From JAIVGV01 sp035295985 (GTDB taxonomy: Bacteria > Acidobacteriota > Blastocatellia > Pyrinomonadales > Pyrinomonadaceae): a stretch of DNA of 23,084 bases. Positions 7,192 through 14,537 of the stretch are shown one piece after another. Position 1 is the stretch's first letter. Each line of letters opens with the position of its first letter. Both the position numbers and the translations under genes were made by a program. Under the pieces are notes generated by a model. That model saw nothing but the letters and a program-made list of their open reading frames with translations. It searched no databases and had not been told where the DNA came from. The DNA is taken from positions 1 to 23,084 of the forward strand of contig DATHBT010000060.1 of assembly GCA_035295985.1 (NCBI GenBank). The letters are read 5' to 3'.

Positions 7192-8022
7192 CTATTCGGC
7201 CGCGCGGCGGGCTTGCGTGTCGATCTTGAAATTGCGCGCGCCCGCGAGGTCGCGGACGCCGTGGCCGTCGAGCAGGTTGAGCAGGCGTATGAAGACTTCG
7301 GCCGTGGCGCGCGCGTCGTCCGACGCGCGGTGGCGGCGAAGGAGGGGGATCGAGAAGTGCTCGGCGACGGTGTGCAGGCGGTGGTTGGCGAGGTCGGGGA
7401 CGACGCGGCGCGCGAGCGAGACGGTGCAGATGTGCGGGTTGAAGAGCTTGCGGCCTGTGTAAACTTGCGCGATCTCGTGGTTGAGGAAGCTCACGTCGAA
7501 GGACGCGTTGTGCGCGACGAGCACGGCCGAGCCGATGAAGCCCAGCACCTCGCCGACGACCTGCTCGAAGGGCGGGGCGGAGCTGACCATCCCGTCCGTG
7601 ATGCCGGTCAGCATCGAGATGAACGGCGGGATCGGCGCGCAAGGGTTGACCAGCGTCTCCAACTCGGCGACGATTCGGCCCGCGCGGACGCGGCACAGCC
7701 CGATCTCGACGACGCGACAGGGCGGGCGCTTCGATCCGGTCGTCTCCACGTCGAAGACGACGAACTCCGTCTCGCCCAAGGCACGCGCCTCGGGGTCCTC
7801 GCAGCGCAGCTCCATCTCGCCGTCCGGGGCGAGCGCCACGCGCCAGTCGTCTTTCAGGAACTCGGAGACGAGGCCGTGGGCCGTCAGCGGATCGAGATCG
7901 GAGATTTGGAAGAGGACTTCGGCGACGCGCTCGACGCGCGAACGCCCGCCCGCGAGTCGGAGCAGGGCGACGGCCTCTTCGGCTTCCGCTGAGTCCGGGA
8001 TGAGGTTGCTCGGGAGCGGCAT
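7192..8022 (-). CDS. DnaQ-like DEDDh 3'-5' exonuclease with N-terminal extension
   Basis: The 276-residue protein has an N-terminal region of about 85 residues without a motif I recognise, followed by an RNase T/DnaQ exonuclease fold. The DEDDh residues are visible: Asp91 and Glu93 (FDVETTG), Asp176 (HNASFDVSFL), and His231 with Asp236 (HRASDDARAT). The family uses two metal ions to remove nucleotides from 3' ends. Sequence around FISMLTGITDGMV is typical of PolC/epsilon-like stand-alone exonucleases. The N-terminal part (residues 1-60) looks helical and could be a small DNA- or protein-binding domain. It is transcribed divergently from pyrE with a 55-base gap; TACAAT on its strand (8033-8038) is a possible -10 box giving a very short leader. 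It may be a repair or proofreading nuclease rather than the replicative epsilon subunit. Confidence 0.88.
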   Translation of the reverse strand: MPLPSNLIPDSAEAEEAVALLRLAGGRSRVERVAEVLFQISDLDPLTAHGLVSEFLKDDWRVALAPDGEMELRCEDPEARALGETEFVVFDVETTGSKRPPCRVVEIGLCRVRAGRIVAELETLVNPCAPIPPFISMLTGITDGMVSSAPPFEQVVGEVLGFIGSAVLVAHNASFDVSFLNHEIAQVYTGRKLFNPHICTVSLARRVVPDLANHRLHTVAEHFSIPLLRRHRASDDARATAEVFIRLLNLLDGHGVRDLAGARNFKIDTQARRAAE

Positions 8023-8062
8023 CTCGGGCGTGATTGTAGCACGGGCCTGAACCGAAGTTGAC

Positions 8063-8068
8063 GGGAGG
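8063..8068 (+). promoter_or_regulatory. Ribosome binding site supporting the TTG start of pyrE
   Basis: GGGAGG is located nine bases upstream of TTG 8078. No ATG or GTG nearby gives a better family N-terminus. Confidence 0.6.
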
Positions 8069-8077
8069 CTTACAGGT

Positions 8078-8650
8078 TTGCAGTCTGAAGAGGTGCTCGA
8101 AATTTTCCGCCGGACGGGCGCGCTGCTCGAAGGCCACTTCGTCCTGACGAGCGGGCTGCACAGCCCGCGCTACCTGCAATGCGCGCTCGTGCTGCAACAC
8201 CCGCACGAGGCCGAAACGCTCGCACGCGCCATCGCGTCGCAGTTCGCCTCGGATACGATAGAGACGGTCGCCGCGCCGGCCATTGGCGGCATCGTCATCG
8301 GCTACGAGGTGGCGCGCGCGCTTGGCGCACGCTCCATCTGGACGGAGCGCGAGGACGGGCGGATGACGCTGCGGCGCGGCTTCACGGTCAGGCCCGGCGA
8401 GTCCGTCCTCGTCGTCGAGGACGTGGTCACGACGGGCGGCTCCACGCGCGAGACGGTCGAGGCCCTGCGCGCCGCGGGCGCGCGCGTCGTCGCCGCAGCT
8501 TCGATCATCGACCGCAGCGGCGGACGCGCCGAGGTCGGCGTCCCGCGCCACGCCCTCGCCACGCTCGACGTGCCCGCCCTCGCCCCCGCCGCCTGCCCCG
8601 CCTGCCGGCGCGGCGAACCGGCGGTGAAACCCGGAAGCCGCAAAGTGTGA
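8078..8650 (+). CDS. pyrE: Orotate phosphoribosyltransferase
   Basis: PyrE joins orotate to PRPP to make orotidine 5'-phosphate in cytoplasmic pyrimidine synthesis. The 190-residue product has the N-terminal substrate-binding sequence GALLEGHFVLTSGLHSPRYLQC (14-35), the segment APAIGGIVIGYEVARALG (66-83), the flexible loop ERED...TLRRGF, and the PRPP-binding motif VLVVEDVVTTGGST (110-123). The C-terminal CPACRRGEPAVKPGSR is typical of the longer bacterial PyrE type. The start is TTG. The TGA stop overlaps the first base of a heptamer fold-back that fills the gap to truA. It is probably transcribed from the short divergent gap shared with the exonuclease gene. Confidence 0.95.
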   Translation: MQSEEVLEIFRRTGALLEGHFVLTSGLHSPRYLQCALVLQHPHEAETLARAIASQFASDTIETVAAPAIGGIVIGYEVARALGARSIWTEREDGRMTLRRGFTVRPGESVLVVEDVVTTGGSTRETVEALRAAGARVVAAASIIDRSGGRAEVGVPRHALATLDVPALAPAACPACRRGEPAVKPGSRKV

Positions 8651-8785
8651 AAAGCTGTCAGTGGTCAGTTGTCCGTTGTCAGTTGTTTGAGCCAGCGCGG
8701 CCTGCGCGATGACCCCATGGCGGCTCGCTCGAATAGCACGGACAACGGACAACTGACCACTGACCACTGACCACTGACAGCTTTT
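8650..8785. repeat. Heptamer fold-back repeat, TGACCAC type, spanning the pyrE-truA gap
   Basis: The left arm (8650-8680) begins AAAAGCTGTCAGTGGTCAG and continues TTGTCCGTTGTC. The right arm (8741-8785) is its reverse complement except for two extra TGACCAC heptamers. The arms flank a 60-base spacer that has a smaller GAGCC/GGCTC inverted pair inside. The left arm begins in the pyrE stop codon and the right arm ends at the base before the truA ATG, so the element is the whole intergenic region. Confidence 0.95.
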
Positions 8786-9556
8786 ATGAACTACCGCCTG
8801 ACCATCCAGTACGACGGAACGGATTTCGCGGGCTGGCAGGTGCAAGCGCGGGGCGAGCGCACGGTTCAGGGCGAGCTTGAGCGAGTGCTCTCGCTCCTCG
8901 ACGGGCGGGCGGTCGCCGTCCACGGCGCGGGGCGCACCGACGCGGGAGTCCACGCCGAGGCTCAGGTGGCGAGTTTCCAGCTCGAACGCGAGTTCGCGCC
9001 CGAAAAGCTGCGCGACGCCATCAACGGCAACGTCGCCGCAGACCTCCGCGTGACCGCGGCGCGGCGCGCGTCCGAAGACTTTCACGCGCGGTTTTCCGCG
9101 CGCGGCAAGACCTACGTTTACAGAATCTTTAACGAGCGTTTCGGCTCGCCCTTCCTCTCTCGCTACGCGCACCAGGAGGGCCGCCCGCTCGACGCGGGGC
9201 GGATGCGCGAGTGCGCACGTCTCTTCGTCGGCACGCACGACTGGACTGCGTTCTCGGCGGCCCAGTCGGACGTGAAAGATCGAGTCCGCACGGTCACGCG
9301 CCTCGACATCACGGAGCGCCGGAGCACGCGGGGCCGCGGCCGACTCGTCGAGATCACGGCGAGCGCCGAGGGCTTCCTGCGCTTTATGGTGCGCTCCATC
9401 GCCGGCACGCTCCTCGCCGCCGGGCGCGGCGAGATCGGCGAAGACGCAATCGAGCGCGCCCTAGCCACCGGCGACCGCGGCCTCGCCGCCGCCACCGCCC
9501 CGGCGCGCGGCCTCACGCTCGTCGAGGTGCATTACGAGGAAGCTGTTAGCGATTAG
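8786..9556 (+). CDS. truA: tRNA pseudouridine(38-40) synthase
   Basis: TruA converts uridines 38-40 in the tRNA anticodon stem-loop to pseudouridine. The 256-residue product matches the usual length. The N-terminus YRLTIQYDGTDFAGWQVQ and the catalytic motif GAGRTDAGVHA with Asp52 are clear, followed by FHARFSARGKTYVYRI and the C-terminal FLRFMVRSIAGTLLAAGRGEI. The ATG is directly preceded by the repeat sequence GACAGCTTTT, with no Shine-Dalgarno sequence, so translation may be coupled to pyrE or limited by the hairpin. The last five residues (EAVSD) and the stop codon are encoded by the next heptamer repeat, which has therefore entered the 3' end of the gene. Confidence 0.96.
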   Translation: MNYRLTIQYDGTDFAGWQVQARGERTVQGELERVLSLLDGRAVAVHGAGRTDAGVHAEAQVASFQLEREFAPEKLRDAINGNVAADLRVTAARRASEDFHARFSARGKTYVYRIFNERFGSPFLSRYAHQEGRPLDAGRMRECARLFVGTHDWTAFSAAQSDVKDRVRTVTRLDITERRSTRGRGRLVEITASAEGFLRFMVRSIAGTLLAAGRGEIGEDAIERALATGDRGLAAATAPARGLTLVEVHYEEAVSD

Positions 9557-9673
9557 CCGTTAGCTGTTAGCCGGCAGGGATCACGTTTCAACTTACCTCT
9601 CGGCCGCGCGCACGGTTTCCCGGTTTGCTAACAGCTAACGGCTAACAGCTAACAGCTAATAGTTAACAGCTTC
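9539..9673. repeat. Heptamer fold-back repeat, GCTAACA type, entering truA
   Basis: The left arm (9539-9573) reads GAAGCTGTTAGCGATTAG then CCGTTAGCTGTTAGC. The right arm (9627-9673) is its reverse complement with two extra heptamers and a few substitutions. The spacer starts CCGGCAGGGATCA, close to the spacer of the element at 5507. The left arm lies inside the last codons of truA. Confidence 0.93.
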
Positions 9674-9679
9674 TTCCCC

Positions 9680-9700
9680 GATTCACGATTTACGAGTTAT
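9680..9700 (+). repeat. Short heptamer run, ATTTACG type
   Basis: GATTCACGATTTACGAGTTA repeats the unit seen in the element at 2479-2620 and stands seven bases after the GCTAACA-type fold-back. It has no inverted partner nearby. Confidence 0.7.
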
Positions 9701-9750
9701 GATGCGGCGGTTCCTTCGAGTCTTTAACTGAAGTTGTCGGGGCAGATCGG

Positions 9751-10542
9751 ATGCTGTCGGATTTCGCGGAGGTGGTGGAGACGGGATCGCGCGACGAGGC
9801 GCTGCTGCGTCAGGTCGCGTGGGATCGTTTGCCGCGCCACGTCGGGATCATCATGGACGGCAACGGGCGCTGGGCCGCGCAGCGCGGGCAGCCGCGCGTC
9901 GCCGGCCACCGCGCGGGCGTGGAGGCCGTGCGCGCTTCGGTTGACACGGCCGCGCGGCTCGGGCTACAGGCCCTCACGCTCTACGCCTTCTCGACCGAGA
10001 ACTGGAAGCGCCCCCGCTACGAGGTGGACGCGCTGATGCGCATGCTCAAGCGCTACCTGCGCCTCGAACTCGACGAGATCGACCGCCAGAACATACGCTT
10101 CCGGACAATCGGCCGCACGGGCGAGTTGGCGCAGAGCGTCCGCCGCGAGATCGAGCGAGCCGTCGAGCGCACGGGCGCGAACACCGGGATGACGCTCAGC
10201 GTCGCGCTCAACTACGGCGGACGCGCCGAGATCGTTGACGCAGTCCGCGCGGCGGTACGAAGGCTGCGGGCGGAGGGGCGCGACCCCGAAGAGATCACCG
10301 AGGCAGAGATCGAGCGCGGCCTCTACACGAGCGGGCTGCCGGAACTCGATCTCCTCGTCCGCACGAGCGGCGAGATGCGCATCTCGAACTTCCTGCTGTG
10401 GCAGGCGGCCTACAGCGAAATCTACGTGACCGAAACCCTGTGGCCCGACTTCCGCCGGCCGCACCTGCTCGAAGCCGTCGTCGAGTTCCAGCGGCGCGAC
10501 CGCCGCTTCGGCGGCTTGAAACTCGTCGCGAACGCCCAGTGA
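9751..10542 (+). CDS. uppS: Isoprenyl transferase (undecaprenyl diphosphate synthase)
   Basis: UppS adds isopentenyl units in cis to farnesyl diphosphate to build the lipid carrier for peptidoglycan and other wall polymers, acting at the inner membrane face. The 263-residue product has the family core: HVGIIMDGNGRWAAQRG with catalytic Asp36, GHRAGVEAVR, LTLYAFSTENWKRP, and near the end DLLVRTSGEMRISNFLLWQAAYSEIYVTETLWPDF, the diphosphate- and Mg-binding region. The extra 25 or so N-terminal residues before this core are normal in variable bacterial forms. It leads directly into cdsA (49-base gap), a standard neighbour, and its substrate comes from the MEP pathway whose dxr and ispG genes lie downstream. 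Confidence 0.96.
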   Translation: MLSDFAEVVETGSRDEALLRQVAWDRLPRHVGIIMDGNGRWAAQRGQPRVAGHRAGVEAVRASVDTAARLGLQALTLYAFSTENWKRPRYEVDALMRMLKRYLRLELDEIDRQNIRFRTIGRTGELAQSVRREIERAVERTGANTGMTLSVALNYGGRAEIVDAVRAAVRRLRAEGRDPEEITEAEIERGLYTSGLPELDLLVRTSGEMRISNFLLWQAAYSEIYVTETLWPDFRRPHLLEAVVEFQRRDRRFGGLKLVANAQ

Positions 10543-10591
10543 GTGATGCGAGGCGCGCGCCGAAGACCGCCCCGCGAGACGCGAGAGACGA

Positions 10592-11428
10592 ATGCAACGA
10601 ATCCTGACCGCCGCCGTAGCCCTCCCCCTCATCATCGCTTCCATCTGGTTCGATCAACTGAAACTCCTCTTCGTCCTGATCGCCGCCGCGGCGCTGATGG
10701 CGGGCCTTTACGAGTTCTGGATGCTCTCGGCGCGGCGTGAGATGAGGGCGCAGCGCGAGCTGGGCACGGTCTTCGCCGTCGCGCTCCTCGCTGCCTTCTA
10801 CTTCCAGGCCCCGTCCGTCTGGCCGGAACTGCTGCTGATGCTCTTCGCCGCGTTTGTGATGGCGTCGCTGGCCGGACTGATGCTGCGCGGCGCGCCGTTC
10901 GAGCCGATGAGCGGGCGCGCGGGCGCGACCGTCCTCGGCGTGCTCTACGTCGTCTTCCTCGGCGGCCACCTGATCGCGCTCAGGATGACGTACCCGAACC
11001 CCCTGGGGAGCGACCTGCTCTTCTTCTTCATGCTCGTGCTCTTCGGCTCTGATACGGCGGCCTACTACACGGGCCGCGCGCTCGGCCGCCACAAGCTCGC
11101 GCCGAAGGTGAGTCCGGGAAAGACCTGGGAGGGCGCAATCGGCGGCATGGCGGCGAGCCTCCTGTTCGCCGCGCTGGCGCACTACTGGTTCTTCGAGGGG
11201 CTGCCGCTGCGGGCGGCGCTCCCGCTCGCGGCGGCTATGAACGTGCTCGGCGTCGTCGGCGATCTCGCCGAGAGCGCCTTGAAGCGCGGCGCGGGCGCGA
11301 AGGACGCGGCCAACATCCTGCCCGGCCACGGGGGCCTGCTCGACCGGCTCGACAGTTTGCTCTTCAACGCGCCGCTCCTCTACTATTTCGCCGTCAACTA
11401 CTTCGGCACTGCGGCGGCCCTGCGCTGA
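10592..11428 (+). CDS. cdsA: Phosphatidate cytidylyltransferase
   Basis: CdsA makes CDP-diacylglycerol from phosphatidic acid and CTP for phospholipid synthesis in the inner membrane. The 278-residue protein is strongly hydrophobic with about seven to eight membrane segments. The CDP-alcohol synthase signature is complete near the C-terminus: ESALKRGAGAKDAANILPGHGGLLDRLDSL. The central DTAAYYTGRALGRHKLAPKVSPGKTWEGAIGG is equally typical. It follows uppS and precedes the thioredoxin-fold gene by 39 bases, with AGGAAA before the latter, consistent with one operon. Confidence 0.96.
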   Translation: MQRILTAAVALPLIIASIWFDQLKLLFVLIAAAALMAGLYEFWMLSARREMRAQRELGTVFAVALLAAFYFQAPSVWPELLLMLFAAFVMASLAGLMLRGAPFEPMSGRAGATVLGVLYVVFLGGHLIALRMTYPNPLGSDLLFFFMLVLFGSDTAAYYTGRALGRHKLAPKVSPGKTWEGAIGGMAASLLFAALAHYWFFEGLPLRAALPLAAAMNVLGVVGDLAESALKRGAGAKDAANILPGHGGLLDRLDSLLFNAPLLYYFAVNYFGTAAALR

Positions 11429-11467
11429 CCGCGCGAGCGCCCCGCCCCGTCAGGAAACGGTTCCCCG

Positions 11468-12235
11468 ATGACGACAAAAAAAGTGCTGCTCATCGTCGCC
11501 GCGACGCTCTCGGGGCTCGTGCTCGTCATCGCCCTCTTCGTCGGCGGAATAGTCGGCGTCGTCTTCTACACCATCGGCCACAGCGAGGCGGCCGAGACGG
11601 CGAAGACTTTCCTGCGCAAGAACGAGCGGCTCAAGCGCGACATCGGCGAGGTGCGCGACTTCGGCTTTCTCGTCACGGGCAACATCAAGACGCAGAACTC
11701 TGCCGGCAACGCCGAGTTGGGCCTGAAAGTCGTCGGCGAGAAAAAGACTGTCAACACCACGGTCGTGATGGTCTATCGCGCGGGCCGCGAGTGGCGCGTC
11801 ATCGACGCCTTCTACGACAACGAGGCCGGCGAGCGCGTAGTGCTGACCGACAGCTTCACGCAGGGCGAGGCGGCGGGCGGCGACGCGGGGGCGCAGGCGA
11901 ATGCGCCCGGCCCCGTAGCCGGATTCGACGAGGACGGGTTCAGGGCCAACGTGCTCGACCCGCCACACCCGGTGCTCGTCGTCGTCGGGTCGCCTTCGAG
12001 CCTCGACAGCGTCGAACTCGACAAGACGTTGGAGCGGCTCGCGCCGAAGTACGAGCAGTCAGTCTCGCTCGTGCGCTACAACTTGAGCGAGCAGCCCGCG
12101 GTCTTGCAGCGCCTGAGCGTGCGGGCCGTCCCGACCGTCATACTCTATCGCGACGGAGAGGAGCGGGAGCGCAGGGCGGGGAAGCTCTCGCGCGATCAAC
12201 TGACGGCCCTGCTGGATCGGTACGTCGAAGAATGA
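11468..12235 (+). CDS. Membrane-anchored Coa1-like domain fused to a cysteine-free thioredoxin fold
   Basis: The 255-residue protein has one N-terminal membrane helix (about 6-36). Residues about 37-128 resemble the cytochrome-oxidase-assembly Coa1-type fold (SEAAETAKTFLRKNERLKRDIGEVRDFGF, then VNTTVVMVYRAGREWRVIDAFY). A low-complexity Ala/Gly linker (132-150) joins a C-terminal thioredoxin-like domain: PHPVLVVVGSPSSLDSVELDKTLERLAPKY (about 167-195) and the cis-proline region LSVRAVPTVILYRDGEE (216-232). Where thioredoxins have WCGPC, this protein has VGSPSS; there is no cysteine in the whole chain, so it cannot be a disulfide redox enzyme. A chaperone, binding or assembly role is inference. 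Its stop codon overlaps the dxr start (ATGA), implying translational coupling with that MEP-pathway gene. The Coa1 assignment is by pattern only. Confidence 0.75.
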   Translation: MTTKKVLLIVAATLSGLVLVIALFVGGIVGVVFYTIGHSEAAETAKTFLRKNERLKRDIGEVRDFGFLVTGNIKTQNSAGNAELGLKVVGEKKTVNTTVVMVYRAGREWRVIDAFYDNEAGERVVLTDSFTQGEAAGGDAGAQANAPGPVAGFDEDGFRANVLDPPHPVLVVVGSPSSLDSVELDKTLERLAPKYEQSVSLVRYNLSEQPAVLQRLSVRAVPTVILYRDGEERERRAGKLSRDQLTALLDRYVEE

Positions 12236-13452
12236 ACGTTCGCGGCATCAGCGTCCTCGGCTCGACCGGCTCCATCGGCTGCAACACGCTCCGCGTCGTC
12301 GAGGCGTTCGGCGGCGAGTTCGCGGTCGTAGCACTCAGCGCGGGCCGCAACGTCGAACGTCTCGCCGGGCAGATCGAGCGGCACACGCCCCAACTCGTCT
12401 CGGTCGAAAACGACGAATGTGCCGCGCGCCTGCGTGAGCTGCTTAAGGCGAGGGGCGTAGCCGCGCCGCGTATCGTGATGGGCGAAGCCGGCCTGGTCGA
12501 AGTCGCGACGCACGCGCGGGCGCAGATCGTCATGAGCGCGACGGTCGGCGCAATCGGCCTCGTGCCGACGCTGCGGGCGATTGAGGCGGGCCGGCGCGTC
12601 GCGCTCGCCAACAAAGAGACGCTGGTCATCGCGGGCGAGTTGATGACGGGCGCGGCGGAGAAGTCGGGCGCAGAAATCCTCCCCGTCGATTCCGAGCACA
12701 ACGCGCTGCACCAGTGCCTGCGCGGCGAGCGGCGCGGGGAGGTGCGCCGCCTCGTCCTGACCGCGTCGGGCGGCCCGTTCCGCACGAAGAGTTTTGGCGA
12801 CATGCAGCGCGCCACGGTCGAGGAGGCCATGCGCCACCCGACCTGGGCGATGGGCGCGAAGATCACCATCGACTGCGCGACGCTGATGAACAAGGGGCTG
12901 GAAGTCATCGAGGCGCGCTGGCTCTTCGGCTTCGACGCCGACCGCATCGACATCGTCGTCCACCCCGAATCGGTAGTCCATTCGATGGTCGAGCTGGTTG
13001 ACGGCTCCGTCATCGCGCAGATGGGCGTGACAGACATGCGCCACGCCATCCAGTACGCGCTCACCTACCCCGCGCGACGGCAGTCGCAGCTCCCGTCGCT
13101 CGACCTGTCGCGACTGGGCAGGCTTCACTTTGAAGCACCCGACGTCGAACGCTTCCCCTGCGTGGAGCTGGCCTACCGCGCACTCCGCGCGGGCGGCACG
13201 AGTCCCGCAGTGCTCAACGCCGCGAACGAAATCGCGGTCGGCGCGTTCCTCGACGGCCGCGTCCGCCTGACCGACATCCCCGTCGTCATCGGCCGTGCTC
13301 TCGCAGGACACGAGATTCGCCCCGCCTCCGCCCTCGAAGCCGTGCTCGGCGCAGACCGCGCGGCGCGTGCACAAGCCGCCGCCACGGTCGATGAAATCTC
13401 AGGCGAAAGCGCGCCAGCCGACGAACGGCCCAGCCCTGCCGCGGCCTTCTGA
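12232..13452 (+). CDS. dxr: 1-deoxy-D-xylulose 5-phosphate reductoisomerase
   Basis: Dxr rearranges and reduces DXP to 2-C-methyl-D-erythritol 4-phosphate with NADPH, the committed step of the MEP isoprenoid pathway, in the cytoplasm. The start at 12232 overlaps the preceding stop in an ATGA; the same frame is open further upstream, but that part is a shadow of the thioredoxin-fold gene. The 406 residues show the NADPH motif GSTGSIG (10-16), ANKETLV, the metal-binding PVDSEHNAL with Asp153 and Glu155, NKGLEVIEA (Glu224 region), and HPESVVHSMVELVDGSVIAQMG. The C-terminal helical domain ends with a short polar tail. Downstream lies a hairpin and then two genes on the opposite strand, which break the usual dxr-rseP adjacency. 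Confidence 0.97.
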   Translation: MNVRGISVLGSTGSIGCNTLRVVEAFGGEFAVVALSAGRNVERLAGQIERHTPQLVSVENDECAARLRELLKARGVAAPRIVMGEAGLVEVATHARAQIVMSATVGAIGLVPTLRAIEAGRRVALANKETLVIAGELMTGAAEKSGAEILPVDSEHNALHQCLRGERRGEVRRLVLTASGGPFRTKSFGDMQRATVEEAMRHPTWAMGAKITIDCATLMNKGLEVIEARWLFGFDADRIDIVVHPESVVHSMVELVDGSVIAQMGVTDMRHAIQYALTYPARRQSQLPSLDLSRLGRLHFEAPDVERFPCVELAYRALRAGGTSPAVLNAANEIAVGAFLDGRVRLTDIPVVIGRALAGHEIRPASALEAVLGADRAARAQAAATVDEISGESAPADERPSPAAAF

Positions 13453-13463
13453 ATGACATTGAG

Positions 13464-13501
13464 AAGCCGCCCCGCAGCCTGTACAGACAACCGGGCGGCT
13501 T
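13464..13501. terminator. Hairpin between convergent dxr and the secreted EF-hand gene
   Basis: AAGCCGCCC (13464-13472) pairs perfectly with GGGCGGCTT (13493-13501) around a 20-base loop. It sits 12 bases after the dxr stop and 25 before the stop of the opposite gene, so it could end both transcripts. The T-rich tail is weak (GGTTCTCTCTT). Confidence 0.6.
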
Positions 13502-13526
13502 GGTTCTCTCTTACTGAGGGGAACAC

Positions 13527-14495
13527 TTACTGCCCGGGGACGAGGAAGACGTCCCACGCCCAGCGGCCGACTTTCGACTTCTTCGCGTCGCCCACCTTCG
13601 CCCGGTACCGGAACTGATTGCCGTGCTCGTCCGTCTTTTTGGACTCCTTGTAGTCGAGGTGCAGGCGGACGACGTCGAGCGCCGGCAGCGCGTGTAACTC
13701 GCCCGCCTGCGATACCCCGTCGTGGTTCCTGTCCTGCCACAGCCGCAGACGGGGGAAGACCGCGTCCAGACTGTCGATCAGCCCGTCGCCGTTCCCCCCG
13801 TCCCCTAACTTGTCGTACTCGGCCAGCGCGAGGAACCCGTGCTTCATGTCCGAAGGGGGCTGCGGGGTGAAGTTGCCGAACAGCTCCTCGGCGCTGTCTA
13901 TCGTGCCGCTGCCGTCGCGGTCGAGCGCCAGCCACGCGTCGTCCGACCCCGCCTCGGTCCACGAGAGCTGGACGGGTGCGAGGCCGGCCTTGAGGGCGAA
14001 GCGGACGCCGCCCGCGGCGTCCGTCAGGCGGAGGCCGTCGCCCGCCACGTCGACCAGGATCGGGCTCCCCGGGGCGCACAGCCCCTCGACGCAGACGTAC
14101 TCGATGCCATAATTCTGCCGGCAGTAGAAGTCGTCGGTGCAGGTCCCTGTGGTACAGGTCGAGTCGTCGTGCCTGGTGTAGTATTCGGTGGCCTCCTGCC
14201 TGCATGGGTCTTCCGGATTACCAGTACCGAGCCCGCACGTCGTGGGGTTTGCCCGCAAGGACTGTGTGCCCGGGCCGTTTGAGAACATCTTATTCGCCAT
14301 GACTGATTTCCCGCATGCTAAGCTCCCGCACGTGAACGGTTCGTCGGGGTCGAACTGCTGGCACCTGGCAATCGTGTTCGGGGGGCTTTGAGCCTTAGCG
14401 ATGCTGGTGGCTTTCGGGGCGATCCCGGAGGCCGTAAGGAGCAAGAGGAAGAGGTTGAGGGCAAGGGCCGCCCCCAGAAGTATGTTCAACTTCAT
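13527..14495 (-). CDS. Secreted cysteine-rich EF-hand/dockerin-like calcium-binding protein
   Basis: The 322-residue protein has an N-terminal signal peptide or signal anchor (about 1-36). Residues 45-140 hold all ten cysteines (45, 56, 61, 87, 98, 114, 119, 125, 135, 140), suggesting several disulfides in an exported domain. The second half begins SPILVDVAGDGLRLTDAAGGV and contains acidic loops of EF-hand type: DRDGSGTIDSAEE (192-204), GDGGNGDGLIDSLD (231-244) and DRNHDGVSQAGE (255-266). Such loops bind calcium in known families. I recognise the second half as a recurring domain of secreted proteins with no assigned function. AAAGGA lies 10 bases before the ATG. It follows the other cassette gene by 42 bases and should be co-transcribed with it. 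No enzymatic motif is visible. Confidence 0.8.
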   Translation of the reverse strand: MKLNILLGAALALNLFLLLLTASGIAPKATSIAKAQSPPNTIARCQQFDPDEPFTCGSLACGKSVMANKMFSNGPGTQSLRANPTTCGLGTGNPEDPCRQEATEYYTRHDDSTCTTGTCTDDFYCRQNYGIEYVCVEGLCAPGSPILVDVAGDGLRLTDAAGGVRFALKAGLAPVQLSWTEAGSDDAWLALDRDGSGTIDSAEELFGNFTPQPPSDMKHGFLALAEYDKLGDGGNGDGLIDSLDAVFPRLRLWQDRNHDGVSQAGELHALPALDVVRLHLDYKESKKTDEHGNQFRYRAKVGDAKKSKVGRWAWDVFLVPGQ

Positions 14496-14537
14496 GGTGC
14501 GTGATTCCTTTCTTGCGCGGCCTGTCGCCGTGAGGGT

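Noticed and set aside
7025..9238. A 737-codon open frame on the minus strand across the exonuclease, pyrE and truA genes
   Set aside because: It is antisense to pyrE and truA, runs through a repeat, and is rich in Arg/Ala/Pro as expected from reading high-GC DNA in the wrong frame. The genes it overlaps are unmistakable.
5507..9673. CRISPR array interpretation of the repeated intergenic sequence
   Set aside because: The repeats are 7-base units in direct tandem with an inverted partner; there are no regularly spaced unique spacers and no cas genes.
9539..9673. Treating the fold-backs as ordinary rho-independent terminators
   Set aside because: The long spacers, 7-base period, absence of T-tracts and position directly before codirectional operon genes do not fit; some transcript attenuation remains possible.
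11791..12231. A longer dxr reading starting at 11791
   Set aside because: The extra 147 residues are an arginine-rich out-of-frame shadow of the thioredoxin-fold gene. The true N-terminus MNVRGISVLGSTGSIG begins at 12232.
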